Assembly (NCBI GenBank): GCA_963576565.1
Contig: OY755038.1
Location: forward strand, 10,121,756-10,185,755
Source of the DNA: Aspidapion aeneum
Taxonomy: Eukaryota; Arthropoda; Insecta; Coleoptera; Brentidae
DNA: 64,000 nucleotides
Reading direction: 5' to 3'
Both the position numbers and the translations under genes were made by a program. Shown piece by piece: positions 43,201 through 54,875 of this stretch. Position 1 is the stretch's first letter; each line of letters begins with the position of its first letter. Below the pieces are notes generated by a model. It was not told the origin of the DNA, did no database searches, and saw only the letters and a list, made by a program, of their open reading frames with translations.

Positions 43201-46200
43201 TTAGTGCGCATCTAAAGGTAGTGGGCACAACTTGACCACGGGACGAGTGAAAAGTCCGTGTTGTGTTTTAACAGTAGCAACTCGAATGTAATTATCCCGA
43301 CCAGGATGTACAGATACTATTCTACCCAGCAACCAGTGTAATGGCGGCCTAGTTTCATCCTTAATTAATACAAGCGTATCTAGCTTGATTTCAACCGAAG
43401 GGTCCGACCACTTAGAACGCTGTTGTAGAGTATTTAAGTACTCGAGTTTCCAACGCTTCCAGAAATCGGCATGAATTCGTTGGATAAGTTGCCAACGATT
43501 AAGGGTATTAACTTTAAGGGTAGAAAGGTCAGGATCAGGACACGAATTAAGGGGTTCCATTGTGAGGAAATGACCCGGAGTCAAAGACGTAAGATCGTTT
43601 GGGTCAGAGCTTTGCTCACAAAGGGGTCGAGAATTGAGTAATGCCTCTATTTGGGCGAGGAGAGTATAGAGCTCTTCGAAGGTTAGTATCTGGTCACCGA
43701 TGACCCGATACAAATGTGTTTTTATAGATTTGACTCCTGCTTCTGCTAGACCATTTAGGTGGGGGGCTCCCGGACTATTAAGACACCATTTGATTTTTAA
43801 GCTCTCAGAAGCTAATTTCGAAAGATTATGGAGCTCCTTAATAGCCCCAACAAAGTTTGAGCCTCTATCACTTGTGATTTGGACACAAGTGCCACGTCTA
43901 GCGACAAAGCGTCGTAAAGCAGCGATGCACGCCTCTGTGGTTAAATCCGAAACAAGCTCGATATGGATTGCCTTGACAGAAGTATCGACAAAGACTGCGA
44001 TATATGATTTACCAACTTGTGCTCCACGACGTCTCTGACCTACAAAGGTTTTGATTGGGCCTGCATAGTCTAAGCAAACGTGTGAAAAACATTTTAATTG
44101 TGACGTTCTAAAAGAAGGTAAATCCGACATGTACGGAATATACGGTTTTGGTTTTAAGCGAAAGCAGGGAATACATTGCAATAAAACCCTCTGAATAGCT
44201 CGACGTGATGACATAATCCAAAACTTTTGACGAATTAAGTATTGGACTGTGTTTATTCCGGGATGTAAATTTTCGTTATGAGTTTGAATAATGATCAATT
44301 GGGTTAATCTATGAGATTTCGGTAATAATAAGGGATGTTTTGCCTCAAAGGAGAGTTGAGAATGCCGTAAGCGTCCGCCCACTCTAAGGAAACCCAGTTC
44401 GTCCAAAAAGGGCGCGAGTTTGCGAAACGGCTTAGGTAATAGCTGAGTATTTTGAATTTTTTGAATGATATCCGAAAAACACTCTTCTTGGACCCTTTTA
44501 ACTAAAACAAGTAGAGCCTTGTGTAGTTCAAAAGCGGAAAAAACGCCGGATAAAGGGTCAACTGAGGTTTTTCGATTGTGAATAAGTCTTAGAAAATGAC
44601 AAATGATTTTTTGAATGGTATTTAAATTGGATATTTTATCGATTAGTCTATCAAAAAAGTTTTGATTTTGAATTTCTGCCGTCAGCACCACTGAATTTTC
44701 CGGTTTTTCTTCTTTGAGAACCTCGTCTGGAACTCCCAAAGAACGTTCATTTATAAACCTTTGAATTTGCCACTCCGTAGTGGGCAAGGTAATCCATGGA
44801 GGGCCGTGAAACCAAAGAGGGTGATTTATTAAGTTATTGGGCGACAACCCTCTGCTAGCGCAGTCGGCAGGGTTCTCGAGTGAAGTAATGTGATACCATG
44901 GGACTTCGGGGATTGTTTCTTGAATACGACTTACGCGGTTTGCCACAAAGGTCTTCCACTTGTGAGGTGAAGATGTGACCCAATGAAGCGTGACCTGTGA
45001 GTCCGAGAACGCAAGAATTTCATCGATTACGAGTAATGATGAATAGGTGCGAATAACTAGTTCGAGTAAATCAGCTAATAGAGTAGCTCCAAGTAGTTCC
45101 AAACGTGGGATTGAAATAGTGTGTAAGGGAGCAACCCTTGACTTGCCCATGACTAGAGCAGTTTTGATAATTTTATTTGGTAATTCGACGCGAACGTATA
45201 CGCAAGAAGCGTATCCTAGCTCGGATGCATCGCAGAAACCTAGCAATTGACATCGTTGAATATTATTCGAAAAAATATGTCTAGGTATACAAAGATTCGA
45301 AAGAGTGGTTAATTGATTATTGAATTGATTCCAAAGAGTTTTGATTGGATCGGGGGGTATTTCATCCCAATCAGTTTTGCATAACCAAAGTTTTTGCATA
45401 ATCACTTTGGCTAAAAATGAAACAGGCGATAAGAAACCTATAGGATCCCAAATTTTAGCGATAGCCGATAAAATATTCCTTTTGGTGCAAGGTTTTTCAC
45501 AAGGGGTACAAGAATAGGTAAAAGTATCTGTAGAAGGGTGCCACTGAAGGCCCAACACCTTAATCGATGTTGAAGAATCGTCTTCAAAGGTAACAGGGAT
45601 CTGACAATCAGCGGGCGACAAATGTGAAAGAAGTTTCGGATTATTTGATGCCCATTTTCTTAATTCAAATTTTCCCAATTTAAGCAACGCTATGAGATCC
45701 TTTTGAAGTGATAAAGCACCTTCTAGAGAGTTAGCTCCACAGCAAATATCGTCCATGAAAATGTTATTCAAAAGGACCTGGGATGCTTCAGGATAATTCT
45801 TAGCCTCCAGGATGGCTAGCTCTCTAAGAGTTCTAATAGCTAAATAGGGACTTGAACTAACACCAAACGTCACTGTATTAAGCCTGTATTCCTGCAGGGG
45901 TTCATTGGGATCAAATCGCCAAAGTAGCCTTTGGTAGTCCCGATGAATTGGATTAATTTGAATTTGTAAAAAGTGCTGTTTTATATCAGTCAAAAATACG
46001 ATAGAATAAAATCTGAATTTTAATAGAATTTCGGAAATATCGGCTTGTAATTTTGGTCCTATTAAAAGAGTTTCGTTCATGCTTAGGCCTTTCGAACCCT
46101 TAATCGAGGGGTTAAAAACCACCCGGAGTTTAGTCGTTGATTTGTCAAGACGAAGGACTCCGTGATGTGGTAAATAAGAACATAACTGAGGTCTAGGTTC

Positions 46201-48627
46201 GGATCTTGGGATTAAAGACATGTGCCCATTTTTGAGATATTCTCTCATAAAATCCGAGTACATACTATAGAAATTTGAATTTTTTATTAAGCGAGATTCG
46301 AGAGACAAAAATTGACGGCAGGCCACTGAATATGTGTCTCCTAGGTCAGGAGGGTCAATGTGACGAAAAGGCAAATTTACAGTAAATCGGCCCGAAATAT
46401 CTCTAGTGGTAGTTTTTTGGAAAATCTCTTCACATCTCTTTTCTTCGGGTGAGAGAAACGTTTTTGACTTAATTGATTCTAGTTCCCAAAATCTGCGAAT
46501 ATTAAAGTCGAGAGACTGCTCACAGGAAGTAAAGTAAGAATTGACTTGAGGTGAAATATTTATGTTTTGAGTTTGGCCCATCAAGACCCACCCAAAAACT
46601 GTCTCAAAAGCGGAGGGTAGGCCGTGAGGTCCTGGAATTCGTCCTGATTGGACGATTTCTGTGTAAAGTTGTGCACCTAAGAGTAAGTCAATTGGACCAG
46701 GGTTGTAAAATTGGTTATCTGCAAGCTTTAGATTTGAAATATGACTCCAATTGGATGAATCTACCTGTATTGAGGGCATATTCGAACAGAGTTTCGGTAA
46801 AACGAAGACTTGAATAGAAAAGGTAGGCTCTTGTTGGCCTAGGGCTCGAATAGTGCAAGTAGAAATGCCGTTAGTGGCCGATGAAGATTGATTTAGTCCC
46901 AGAACAGGGATCGAAATTTTGTTTCTTGGCAAGCCTAACCTGTTAAGACAAGCTTCGCTTATCAGGTTAGCTTGGCTACCGCTGTCCAGAAGTGCTCGGA
47001 CAGGTTGGTAGTTACCCCGACTATCCAGTACCTCTAATTTTATAGTCGCTAGAAGCACTGTCGTCCGGGGCGTCAAGGTGGATAACGAAGAGTATTGATT
47101 TGTAGATGTATTTGGATTCGAATTGATTTGAATTGAATTTGAACTGGGTTGAACAAAACTAGGGTTCTGTTGGCTAAGACTTGAATTTGAATTCTGATAC
47201 GATAAGTTTGTGCCTGTGCTAGGCACGGCCACTTGATTTGAATTAAAACTTTGATTTAAGTTCGAATTTTGATTTGAATTTTGGCTTGAATTAACAAAGG
47301 ATTGACTTGAATTCTGACGGATTAAATCTGTCGTTTGCGATAGATGAATAAGACTATGGTGCCTATGTCGACATACCCTGCAGTTGTAGGTACTACTGCA
47401 GTCAATTACTTGATGATTTGAACGTAAACAGTTGATACATAACGATTGTTGTTTTACATAAGTAAAACGATCTGAAGGAGATTTGGAAATAAAAACACCA
47501 CACTGCGAGAGTGGATGAAAAGAATTATTGCATAATTTGCACTTATAGGGTTGTTGGTTTTGTCGAAATTGAATATCGGATTGTTTATTTGCTACTTGTG
47601 AGTGCGTATGCGCTAAAAAATTTGATGGAGGGCTTGATTTGTACTGATTATTTGAATAAGAATTATATTTGTGGTTACTAGAATTCGAATAATTTGGTTT
47701 TTGTTGTTTTGAAGTCGAAGGTTGCATTTGCGTATTTTGGGGAGATAGCTGTACTGTTTCAAGAGCACGGCATTGGTTAATAAGAAACTGGATTAGATTT
47801 TGATATGTTGGAATCTCGGTAGTACTATACTTTAATTCGAAAGCGGTTCTTGTGGTTTGATCGATTTTTGATAATAAAATTGAAAATAAACAAAAACACC
47901 ACGACGTTACTGGAAATTCAAGATTTTCGAGCGCCGCAATATTCTCGGAAAAGGTATCTACCAAGACTCTAAGATCCTTTGCTGACTGGTTTCCCTTTAA
48001 AGAATTTGCATAGTAGATTGAGTTCCAGTAGGTACTGGCTAAAAGTCTTTTATTTTGATAGCGATCTGTTAATACCTTCCAGGCGATTGCGTAATTGCTT
48101 GCCGTTAATTTTATAGAACTTAAAATATTAAGTGGTTCGCCCTCAAGGAAGGTTAGCAAATGTTGAAATTTCCTTATATCGGAATAATTAGAGTTTTCGT
48201 GAACCAAACAAGAATAAACATCGTAAAAGGTTGGCCACTTTTTTACGTTTCCATTAAAGCAAGGTACCTTTAAAGGGCCCAGATCATCGCTACGTGAATA
48301 GTGTGAAGTTGCGGGGGTGAAATTTGAATGAACTGAATCGGAACATAAACTCGAAAAAAGAACTTTAGCTTGGTGGTAGAATAGATCCGTATCTTTCCTA
48401 ATTTTGTCCTGTACTTCGAATGCATCCTCGTCGTCGTCTTTCAAGAGACCTATGATGTCATTATGAATGTTTTTAAATTGTTCATAGTGATCATCTAACG
48501 ATTCGTAAAACGCCTTAAAAATTGGCAAGGAAGAACTATCTGATTTAGCTTTTGTTCCCAAGTTATACGTTTCCGTAATACGAGATATTGAAACTTTGCG
48601 TTGATTCTCAAGCTTTTTTAACGACAT
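43201..48627 (-). CDS. BEL/Pao Gag-Pol polyprotein
   Basis: 1808 residues, open throughout, starting at the Met at 48627 after an AT-rich leader. Residues 1-290: gag-like, with the DUF1759-type segment FNGNVKKWPTFYDVY near 125. 295-520: a linker very rich in Asn, Gln and Ser, holding Cys/His knuckles (CKLC near 363, CINCLRSNH near 397, CRVCRHRHH near 416). Protease: LLDSGSQANLIS with the catalytic DSG at 548-550. RT: motif A LTDIKQHF (D881) and motif C FMDD (957-960). RNase H: D1133, E1177, D1209, D1255. Integrase: zinc site H1450/H1455/C1485/C1488, then catalytic D1520, D1587 and E1629. C-terminal DUF5641-like tail to 1808. All catalytic residues that I can place are intact. The protein would copy the element RNA in virus-like particles and integrate the DNA. 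No env. Confidence 0.96.
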   Translation of the reverse strand: MSLKKLENQRKVSISRITETYNLGTKAKSDSSSLPIFKAFYESLDDHYEQFKNIHNDIIGLLKDDDEDAFEVQDKIRKDTDLFYHQAKVLFSSLCSDSVHSNFTPATSHYSRSDDLGPLKVPCFNGNVKKWPTFYDVYSCLVHENSNYSDIRKFQHLLTFLEGEPLNILSSIKLTASNYAIAWKVLTDRYQNKRLLASTYWNSIYYANSLKGNQSAKDLRVLVDTFSENIAALENLEFPVTSWCFCLFSILLSKIDQTTRTAFELKYSTTEIPTYQNLIQFLINQCRALETVQLSPQNTQMQPSTSKQQKPNYSNSSNHKYNSYSNNQYKSSPPSNFLAHTHSQVANKQSDIQFRQNQQPYKCKLCNNSFHPLSQCGVFISKSPSDRFTYVKQQSLCINCLRSNHQVIDCSSTYNCRVCRHRHHSLIHLSQTTDLIRQNSSQSFVNSSQNSNQNSNLNQSFNSNQVAVPSTGTNLSYQNSNSSLSQQNPSFVQPSSNSIQINSNPNTSTNQYSSLSTLTPRTTVLLATIKLEVLDSRGNYQPVRALLDSGSQANLISEACLNRLGLPRNKISIPVLGLNQSSSATNGISTCTIRALGQQEPTFSIQVFVLPKLCSNMPSIQVDSSNWSHISNLKLADNQFYNPGPIDLLLGAQLYTEIVQSGRIPGPHGLPSAFETVFGWVLMGQTQNINISPQVNSYFTSCEQSLDFNIRRFWELESIKSKTFLSPEEKRCEEIFQKTTTRDISGRFTVNLPFRHIDPPDLGDTYSVACRQFLSLESRLIKNSNFYSMYSDFMREYLKNGHMSLIPRSEPRPQLCSYLPHHGVLRLDKSTTKLRVVFNPSIKGSKGLSMNETLLIGPKLQADISEILLKFRFYSIVFLTDIKQHFLQIQINPIHRDYQRLLWRFDPNEPLQEYRLNTVTFGVSSSPYLAIRTLRELAILEAKNYPEASQVLLNNIFMDDICCGANSLEGALSLQKDLIALLKLGKFELRKWASNNPKLLSHLSPADCQIPVTFEDDSSTSIKVLGLQWHPSTDTFTYSCTPCEKPCTKRNILSAIAKIWDPIGFLSPVSFLAKVIMQKLWLCKTDWDEIPPDPIKTLWNQFNNQLTTLSNLCIPRHIFSNNIQRCQLLGFCDASELGYASCVYVRVELPNKIIKTALVMGKSRVAPLHTISIPRLELLGATLLADLLELVIRTYSSLLVIDEILAFSDSQVTLHWVTSSPHKWKTFVANRVSRIQETIPEVPWYHITSLENPADCASRGLSPNNLINHPLWFHGPPWITLPTTEWQIQRFINERSLGVPDEVLKEEKPENSVVLTAEIQNQNFFDRLIDKISNLNTIQKIICHFLRLIHNRKTSVDPLSGVFSAFELHKALLVLVKRVQEECFSDIIQKIQNTQLLPKPFRKLAPFLDELGFLRVGGRLRHSQLSFEAKHPLLLPKSHRLTQLIIIQTHNENLHPGINTVQYLIRQKFWIMSSRRAIQRVLLQCIPCFRLKPKPYIPYMSDLPSFRTSQLKCFSHVCLDYAGPIKTFVGQRRRGAQVGKSYIAVFVDTSVKAIHIELVSDLTTEACIAALRRFVARRGTCVQITSDRGSNFVGAIKELHNLSKLASESLKIKWCLNSPGAPHLNGLAEAGVKSIKTHLYRVIGDQILTFEELYTLLAQIEALLNSRPLCEQSSDPNDLTSLTPGHFLTMEPLNSCPDPDLSTLKVNTLNRWQLIQRIHADFWKRWKLEYLNTLQQRSKWSDPSVEIKLDTLVLIKDETRPPLHWLLGRIVSVHPGRDNYIRVATVKTQHGLFTRPVVKLCPLPLDAH

Positions 48628-49167
48628 ATTGTTAATTAAAAAAATAAAAAATATTTAAAAGGAATAAAACTAACACTTGACCCCTATTGACTTTAATCAG
48701 TCCAAAAGAGTTCGACAGCATATATTTTATTATCGATTTCTCGAATAAATGCAAAAACTGTTATCCTAGGTCGCGATTTTTCTCCCAAAATAAATGCACA
48801 GAAAACAAATTGTACCTACTACCGTTTCTCTTATTATTTACAGGTAAATACTAATTCTACTAGATGTGTTTGTTTACCTGTTAAATAAGAATAAAGCATT
48901 TAACTCACAAGCACTTTTGTTGTTTTGAATAACTATAACATATTATTTAAACAAATAACTATTATTTAAACAAATTTCGATTTTTGAATCAAAACAAACG
49001 ACGTACGAAGTGCCAATTTCGGCTGCAATGAAATGTGGGTGGAGCCACCGTTAAGCCACGCAAGGGGGGACGGAACCTCCTTTCTAAACCGGACACGGCA
49101 ACAAATGAACCAAAATGGCGAGGCGAAAAAATCTAATATTTCTAGCAAACAAATTTTAAAAAACTAT

Positions 49168-49183
49168 CTGGGTCGTGGGACCA
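49168..49183 (-). promoter_or_regulatory. Candidate primer-binding site of the BEL/Pao element
   Basis: On the minus strand TGGTCCCACGACCCAG begins about 30 bases after the 5' LTR end. TGG is the complement of a tRNA CCA end. The specific tRNA is not assigned. The unusual gap from the LTR lowers confidence. Confidence 0.55.
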
Positions 49184-49213
49184 GAAAATGTTGTTGTTTT
49201 GAGGGTTGAGAGC

Positions 49214-49671
49214 TGCGGGACTGTATGCGCTGGCCGTTTTATAAAATCTGGGTGCAAAAATCCTTAAAAGGACGATGTAAAAATATTAATTTTTCCGAGC
49301 CACACAAAGACAATATAGAGGATTGGCACTCACCTTTTCAGCTGTTTCCGTCGTCCAGAGGAGCTCCTCTCGCTGGCCCAGTCGTTGCAGTCGCTCCACA
49401 CTAGAATCACTTGTTTGTGTAATGGTTTAGTTTTATTTTCTAAGAATGTTATTGGATTTTTTGGTTAATAGAATTTATCACCATGCTGCGTGGTGATCTC
49501 GATAGAATACGACAGACGAATCTTTTTTTTGGTTACGCCTCTTTGCGCAGATTCATTTTTTGTAGATGGCGCTGGCGTTTTGCTTGTGCCAATCAAATTG
49601 AAATTGTGTGGGTTTTCCGAATACGGGAATTTGGCGCAAAATTTGAATTTAAAATTAAAGTTGCACGAACA
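49214..49671 (-). repeat. BEL/Pao 5' LTR, 458 bp
   Basis: Upstream LTR of the minus-strand element, and so the expected promoter. It starts TGTTCGTGCAAC and ends CAGTCCCGCA in the minus-strand sense, giving TG...CA ends. No TATA box was assigned. Confidence 0.95.
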
Positions 49672-50346
49672 ACTTGGTCGTTATTAATAATAATAATGGT
49701 TTTACCTGCTACTGTTAAAAACTCTATGAAAAATGTTGTGTATGGTAAGTAACATAAATACGAATACAACCCGCATTATGCCTTCACCTACAGGCTCTTT
49801 TCAAACGTCAAAATTTAAATCTGAAATACATATGTACATTCTTTTAGCTCACAGTTTCGAAATTTTATCCTGAAATGTTATATATAAAAAAATAAAAATA
49901 TAAAAAGGCCCTTGGGACAATTTAGCTATATAGGATGCTCTAGATAAATCTAACTACATCAGCATTTCGGAAACTGTTTCTAAAAAAAACAGAAGTCATT
50001 CGATTGGCCCTAGTCGCTAATACAAAACCACCCAATTTCATTAAATTTCTTTACAAGATACAGTTCATATCATTATTTTTGAGACAATTTTTTACAACTT
50101 TTTTTCGATGGCCTATGCTATTTGTTATGGTAAACAGCTGATAACTGTCAAAAAGTTATCTCAAAAATTATGATATGGAGTTTATGTGTTGTAAATATTG
50201 AGTCCTTTCCATCATCCCGTTCGACAGTCATAAAACCGTCTGAAAAATCCCAATGCGCGCGCATTGCAGTACGAGGACTGTTTTAAAACGGTTTTGGTTT
50301 GATGGAACGACCAAATAGCTGTCCAAAAAGCGAATGCTGTTGGCGT
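49672..50346. other. No gene; dispersed repeat scrap
   Basis: About 50110-50178 repeats a segment of 31637-31705. The first 70 bases after the LTR contain a short frame (ATGGTTTTACCTGCTACTG ...) that runs to a GTAAGT, but nothing else supports an exon. No other content recognised. Confidence 0.4.
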
Positions 50347-52138
50347 CCCAAGTAACATTATTACCACTCAAGGTTTTATTAATTTGGTTCCAAGGTTATT
50401 TAGAGGGTGCTGTTATGGCTTTTAGGATCAATTTGGCTACAAAAGGTAATTTATATTGCCAATTACCTAAAGAGGTGTTATACAACCAAAAAGTGTTCTT
50501 CTGTTTCTTTTAGATACTTTTGGTTTTATTGATTTCTGATTTATAAAGATGGTCTTATAAAACACTTTTACCTAAAGTTTTTAAAAAGAAATAAATATAA
50601 ACTTTGGTCTTTTAGTTTTTTTCATTACTTTAGGTCATAACAAAAGTGTTTTATAATAGAGCTAAAAGGTTACCTTATATCCTTTTGTTTTTGTAGTTAC
50701 CAGTAGTTTAATAGTAAATATGATTATATAGGCGGCCATATAGAACCTAGTTTCCTTAAGGTTTTTAAGAGTGGTAAATATAAACTTTAGACTTTTGGTT
50801 TTTGCCATTACTTTTAGGCATTTTAAACAGGCTTTATTGCAAGGCTTAAAGGTAAACTTAATTCTTTTGTATTTATGGTTACCCATAGCTGCATATTAAG
50901 TATTATTTAAATAGGCGGTCATATAAAACTTTGTTTCCTTAAGGGTTCTAACAGAAGTAAATAAATACTTTCGTATTTTAGTTTTTACTAGTACTAGTAC
51001 AGATTGGTACCTACCTATTGCAAGATTGATTATTTATTATCCTCCTGGGTAGGGACCCAAGCCTAGATAAGGCCTGTTTAAACGGCCAATATAAGAGGTT
51101 TCCCTCCAACCTGCAGGCACAACGGCTATCATTGCACTGGCCCTCCTGATTGTGTGCAAATTGCACGATAAAAAACATTTAAATTTAACACAACACTTTA
51201 AAAAACAAATACAAAAAATTTAAGTGAGGTTATGTTCACTATGTTTACCTTCTCTTTTTTATTGGTTTCATAAGCGCACTGGAAAATCCTTGTTGCGATA
51301 GAGTAACAAATAAAACCAAGTGACCACTATAAAACGATAATGGCGTATATAGAATTATTTTAAAAATATTGTAAACAGAAAATATTTATCTAGTCGTTTT
51401 AGCAGTGTTTTTTAACAATAATTTTACTTTAATTTTAATTTATGTAAACCAAACAGACTTTTTTAATGGTGAATAGTCTAAATTATTTTTTTTAATTTTT
51501 AATATTTGTTATTTAGTTATCAAAAAACTATTAAAAAGCATTTGTGAGCTGGCGCGCTTGTTTTGAGAGCTTTTCAGATACGATTTTATCAGAAAAATAA
51601 GTCTGGCAGGCAATTTGATGATCCACAAAACAACAAACTCCTTATATATAGGTATATTTTTATGTGATACAATAATTTTGGGACTCTGACATTTTTGGCA
51701 ATTTTATGACCTAAATTATGTTATATAGCCATTGTGAATCTATAATATCGCTAAAGCTTTTATATGAAAAATTCTTTACTCTAAAGGTATTATGGTATTT
51801 AACAGAATTGCCAGGATACCAAATTACCAAATCTAGTTTTATAACAGGATAGAGGACGTTTCTGAGTTGCTTTTAGAACCTGGCATAATAGCTTTAGGCT
51901 CTAAAAGGTTCTATACTGGTGGAACCGCTAGAGGGCGAAGCTAGCGTTTATTTCTTATGATTTTATTATGAGTTTAATACATAGGTTGCCACCACCAATT
52001 GGGGAGTCCCATTTAGGAGGTCTAAGGGGTATATAAGCGTAATGGGAACGTGCTAGCGACCAAACATTGAAACTAATGGTTTTAAGGAAAGGCGCTGGCA
52101 ACTTTTTAGCTTCTGCTCTAAATAAATGTTACTTGGGG
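50347..52138. mobile_element. TIR element, about 1.79 kb, with internal degenerate tandem repeat
   Basis: The ends CCCAAGTAACATT and AATGTTACTTGGG are inverted. A second copy starts at 63389 and runs off the window. The left part contains three degenerate units of about 186 bp (starting about 50540, 50727 and 50912), each with GGCGG.CATATA, TTTCCTTAAGG and AAATATAAACTTT.G. No transposase frame is recognised. The superfamily is unknown, since no target duplication stands out. Confidence 0.75.
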
Positions 52139-54029
52139 TAGTAATCGAATTACTTCAGTCATGTGATCATATGCAAGAGAGTTAAATGGAAAGGCACTTG
52201 ACTAAAAGAAAGGGTTGGTTTCGCCGTCTCGCGTAAAGGTAAATCGAAGGCAAAGTGGAAATTTGAGAGTTCTAAATTAAAACTGCACACAGAAAAAACA
52301 GATTTGTGAATTACTTTGCAAACTTGCTTATTGTATGTAAATTTTATTTGAAAAAATTACGGAAACACTATTTTTTTTTATTACACATTTTTTATTACAA
52401 TACATAGGATTATCAGAATACATTTTTAATTTTAGTTTTTTAAAATGCAGATAAAATTATATTATTTTACACAAACTATAAACAACTACAGACTGCCTAA
52501 TAAACTAAATTAAAAAACAAAAAAATTAAAACGAACATGCACTAGCAAAATTTTTGGGCGAAACTTGTGAAAAAATATTTATTTTTTCTAATGTTACAAG
52601 TTTTATGTGAAATGTATATATTTATTTATTTGTATTTTGTAATTTCATTTTTATAAAATATTTGTAAAATTACCTATATATTATAGAAAGTCTTAATATT
52701 CACAAAGTTTTTGTGATTTTATTTATTTTTAGGAAATAGAGATCGTAATACTTTTAAGAGGTTAGGAAAATCACATTTTGTAGCTTGTACTTTGGTACGT
52801 ATATATAGTTAATGACCTTAATGTCGATGCCTTAAAGCGAAGTCGTGTGTTCTTCCGCCAAATCTGGTGTAAAATTTCACATCCGGTGTTACACCTCTTC
52901 TTTTAACTTTTAGTTCACAGGTCACCGGGATTTGCTGCGATCAGGGTAAACCCTTATGTTCCTATTCAATCACCTGCTAAACTAGTTTTTCTTTTTCTAA
53001 GCAGGCTACCCTATGATCCGTATAGCTTTTTTTCATGTGTGGCAGCTTCGTAGAAATAAAAATTAAGAGGCTCTTTCAAAAAAATCAACAGATGCTCAGA
53101 TGATGTACTTTTTTTTTGGAAATTTAAAAAATATTTGTATACATATTTACGTGGCTTACCCGGCATTTTGTCATGTGTTGAAATTGGTTGTGAAACTCAA
53201 TTTATTTTGACAAAATTTTTTTGGGTTATTCTCTGTTTTTTTAATTTTCTCAGACAAATGTAAATTTAATGTAATTTTATGGTATATTTTTATCTCAGGT
53301 GATGTAAACTAAAAATATTTTGTCAAGAAGTGGATGACAATTGACATACAATTTTTCCAGGGCAACATATGAAAAATACAGACAAAGAAAAGAGAGAGAG
53401 CAAACATTTCTAATGCGCCTGTCTTCAATTCTTGTATTTCAGAGGAGTCCGAAACCAATTTAAGTGGCTTGATGGAACGGAAAACTAACTGTCCGATACC
53501 AGTACAACGTCGAACGAAGCTATTGTAAATTTTTTTAAAATTGTTTTTGCTCCATATTTTTTGATTGAGCCTGGAACAGTTCCTCTTCTTTCTTATGTAA
53601 CAAAAAGTGTACATTCAACCGTGTTTTCTAGGCCTTGATAAGTTTGTCTATTTCCTTAAAATACGTCATACATACAGGGTCTTTAGCTGTGCCTAGCTTT
53701 TACCTGTTTTTGTATACAAAACTGTGAGGTGGGTATTGTTTTGCCATCAGTCAGCAGTGCATTTAAATTCAAATTTAAGTCTTAAAGTCGCTTAATATAT
53801 CCAAGCAAGACGTCTTAATAACGTCAAACCTTTGCTGCTAAATGTATATTCGTTGAGATGATATCAAAGCTAAGAATGGTGTAATACCTACTTATACCTG
53901 GAATTAAGGTGTAATAGAATTAACTGGATGCAGAAGATATATTTTGTGTTTATGTTTTAAATTTATTTGAAGTCAGCAACAAAATGTATTTTTTTACTAA
54001 AGAGCATTAATGCAAGGTTTTACTCATAC
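52139..54029. other. Long AT-rich stretch, no recognised gene
   Basis: 1.9 kb with no protein family that I can support. A 101-codon minus frame (53309-53614) is unassigned and shows no motif. T and A runs are frequent. Confidence 0.4.
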
Positions 54030-54875
54030 ACGAATATCTTTTAGCCTCTCCGAGGAGGGACATAGAAGTACATGGAGAGGAAGTAATCATCGAAAAATAA
54101 AAGAAGAATAGTATTAAAAAGCTTAAATCTGGAAAAGCTAGCGGACATGCAGAAATATACGCTAAAATGCTCAATAAGAAACCACTAGAAATAATCACAT
54201 ATATTTTCAATCAATGCATAAACGGATATCCAGTACCTGATGAGTAGAAAATTGTATTAATATTCTCAATACATAAAAATGGAAACAAACTGGACTGCAA
54301 CAATTACAAAGGAATTTTAGTAACCACTAGTCTAAATAAATTGTATGGTAGGAGTCTTAGAGATTTAATAGAGAACGATTTTCACGAACAAGAAGAACAA
54401 AGTGAGTTTCGTGCAGGCAGATCTTGTAGTGATAATGGTTTTTGTCTTAAACAAGTAATTGGAAAAGGAGTGCCAGAAATATAGAGAATCATGTTACCTT
54501 TGTGGACCTACAAAATCATATGATACCGTTCCGGTAAAAAAAAGTATAGGCCGTGTTAGAGCAATCTAATATCATTTATGCGTAAATAAAAGCCATAAGA
54601 GAACTACACAAAGGGTCAAAATCTAATATTAAAATTGGAAATCGACTTTCAAATTAAAACAGGGATGTTGTATCTCTCCAACCCTTTTTAAAATATATAT
54701 CGCAGTAGTTCTAAAAAACTGGAAAAGTAAGATACACGACGCGGCATGGGAATACAACTTAACGACCGATTTACCTTATACAAACTATAGTTTGCTAATG
54801 ATAAAAAAAGACATGGAGGATATGATAACAAAGTTAATGGAAGAATACGAAAAGTGGGGGTTAACAGTGTGTGTT
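54030..54875 (+). pseudogene. RTE-like LINE (family A), degenerate copy
   Basis: Readings parallel the copy at 36540/39695: DIEVHGEEVIIEK, KLKSGKASG, NQCINGYPVPDE, HKNGNKLDCNNYKG, EFRAGRSCSDNGFCLKQVI, and a decayed motif C region near 54790. Many stops and deletions (for example around 54540 and 54650). This copy shows the sequence uninterrupted by the GGGGGC element (CACATATATTTTCAATC). Confidence 0.8.

Larger units (their letters stand above)
42535..49671 (-). mobile_element. Complete BEL/Pao LTR retrotransposon, 7137 bp
   Basis: LTRs of 458 bp flank a 586-bp leader with a primer-binding site, one uninterrupted polyprotein gene of 1808 codons, and a short 3' region with a purine-rich tract. 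No env-like gene follows the polyprotein. Near-identical LTRs plus an open frame mark a recent insertion. A matching 4- to 6-bp target duplication could not be found: the flanks read GGTAGAG on the left and AACTTGGT on the right. Either the insertion site was altered later, or the LTR borders are off by a base or two. Confidence 0.95.

Noticed and set aside
43700..46817. Plus-strand frames of 67-112 codons inside the BEL gene
   Set aside because: They lie antisense to the open polyprotein with all its motifs and have no motifs of their own.
42480..49760. A host exon interrupted by the BEL element (frame before the left LTR continuing after the right LTR, then GTAAGT at 49745)
   Set aside because: The joined frame is only about 30 codons, and the duplication that would prove the joint is absent. 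Too weak to annotate.
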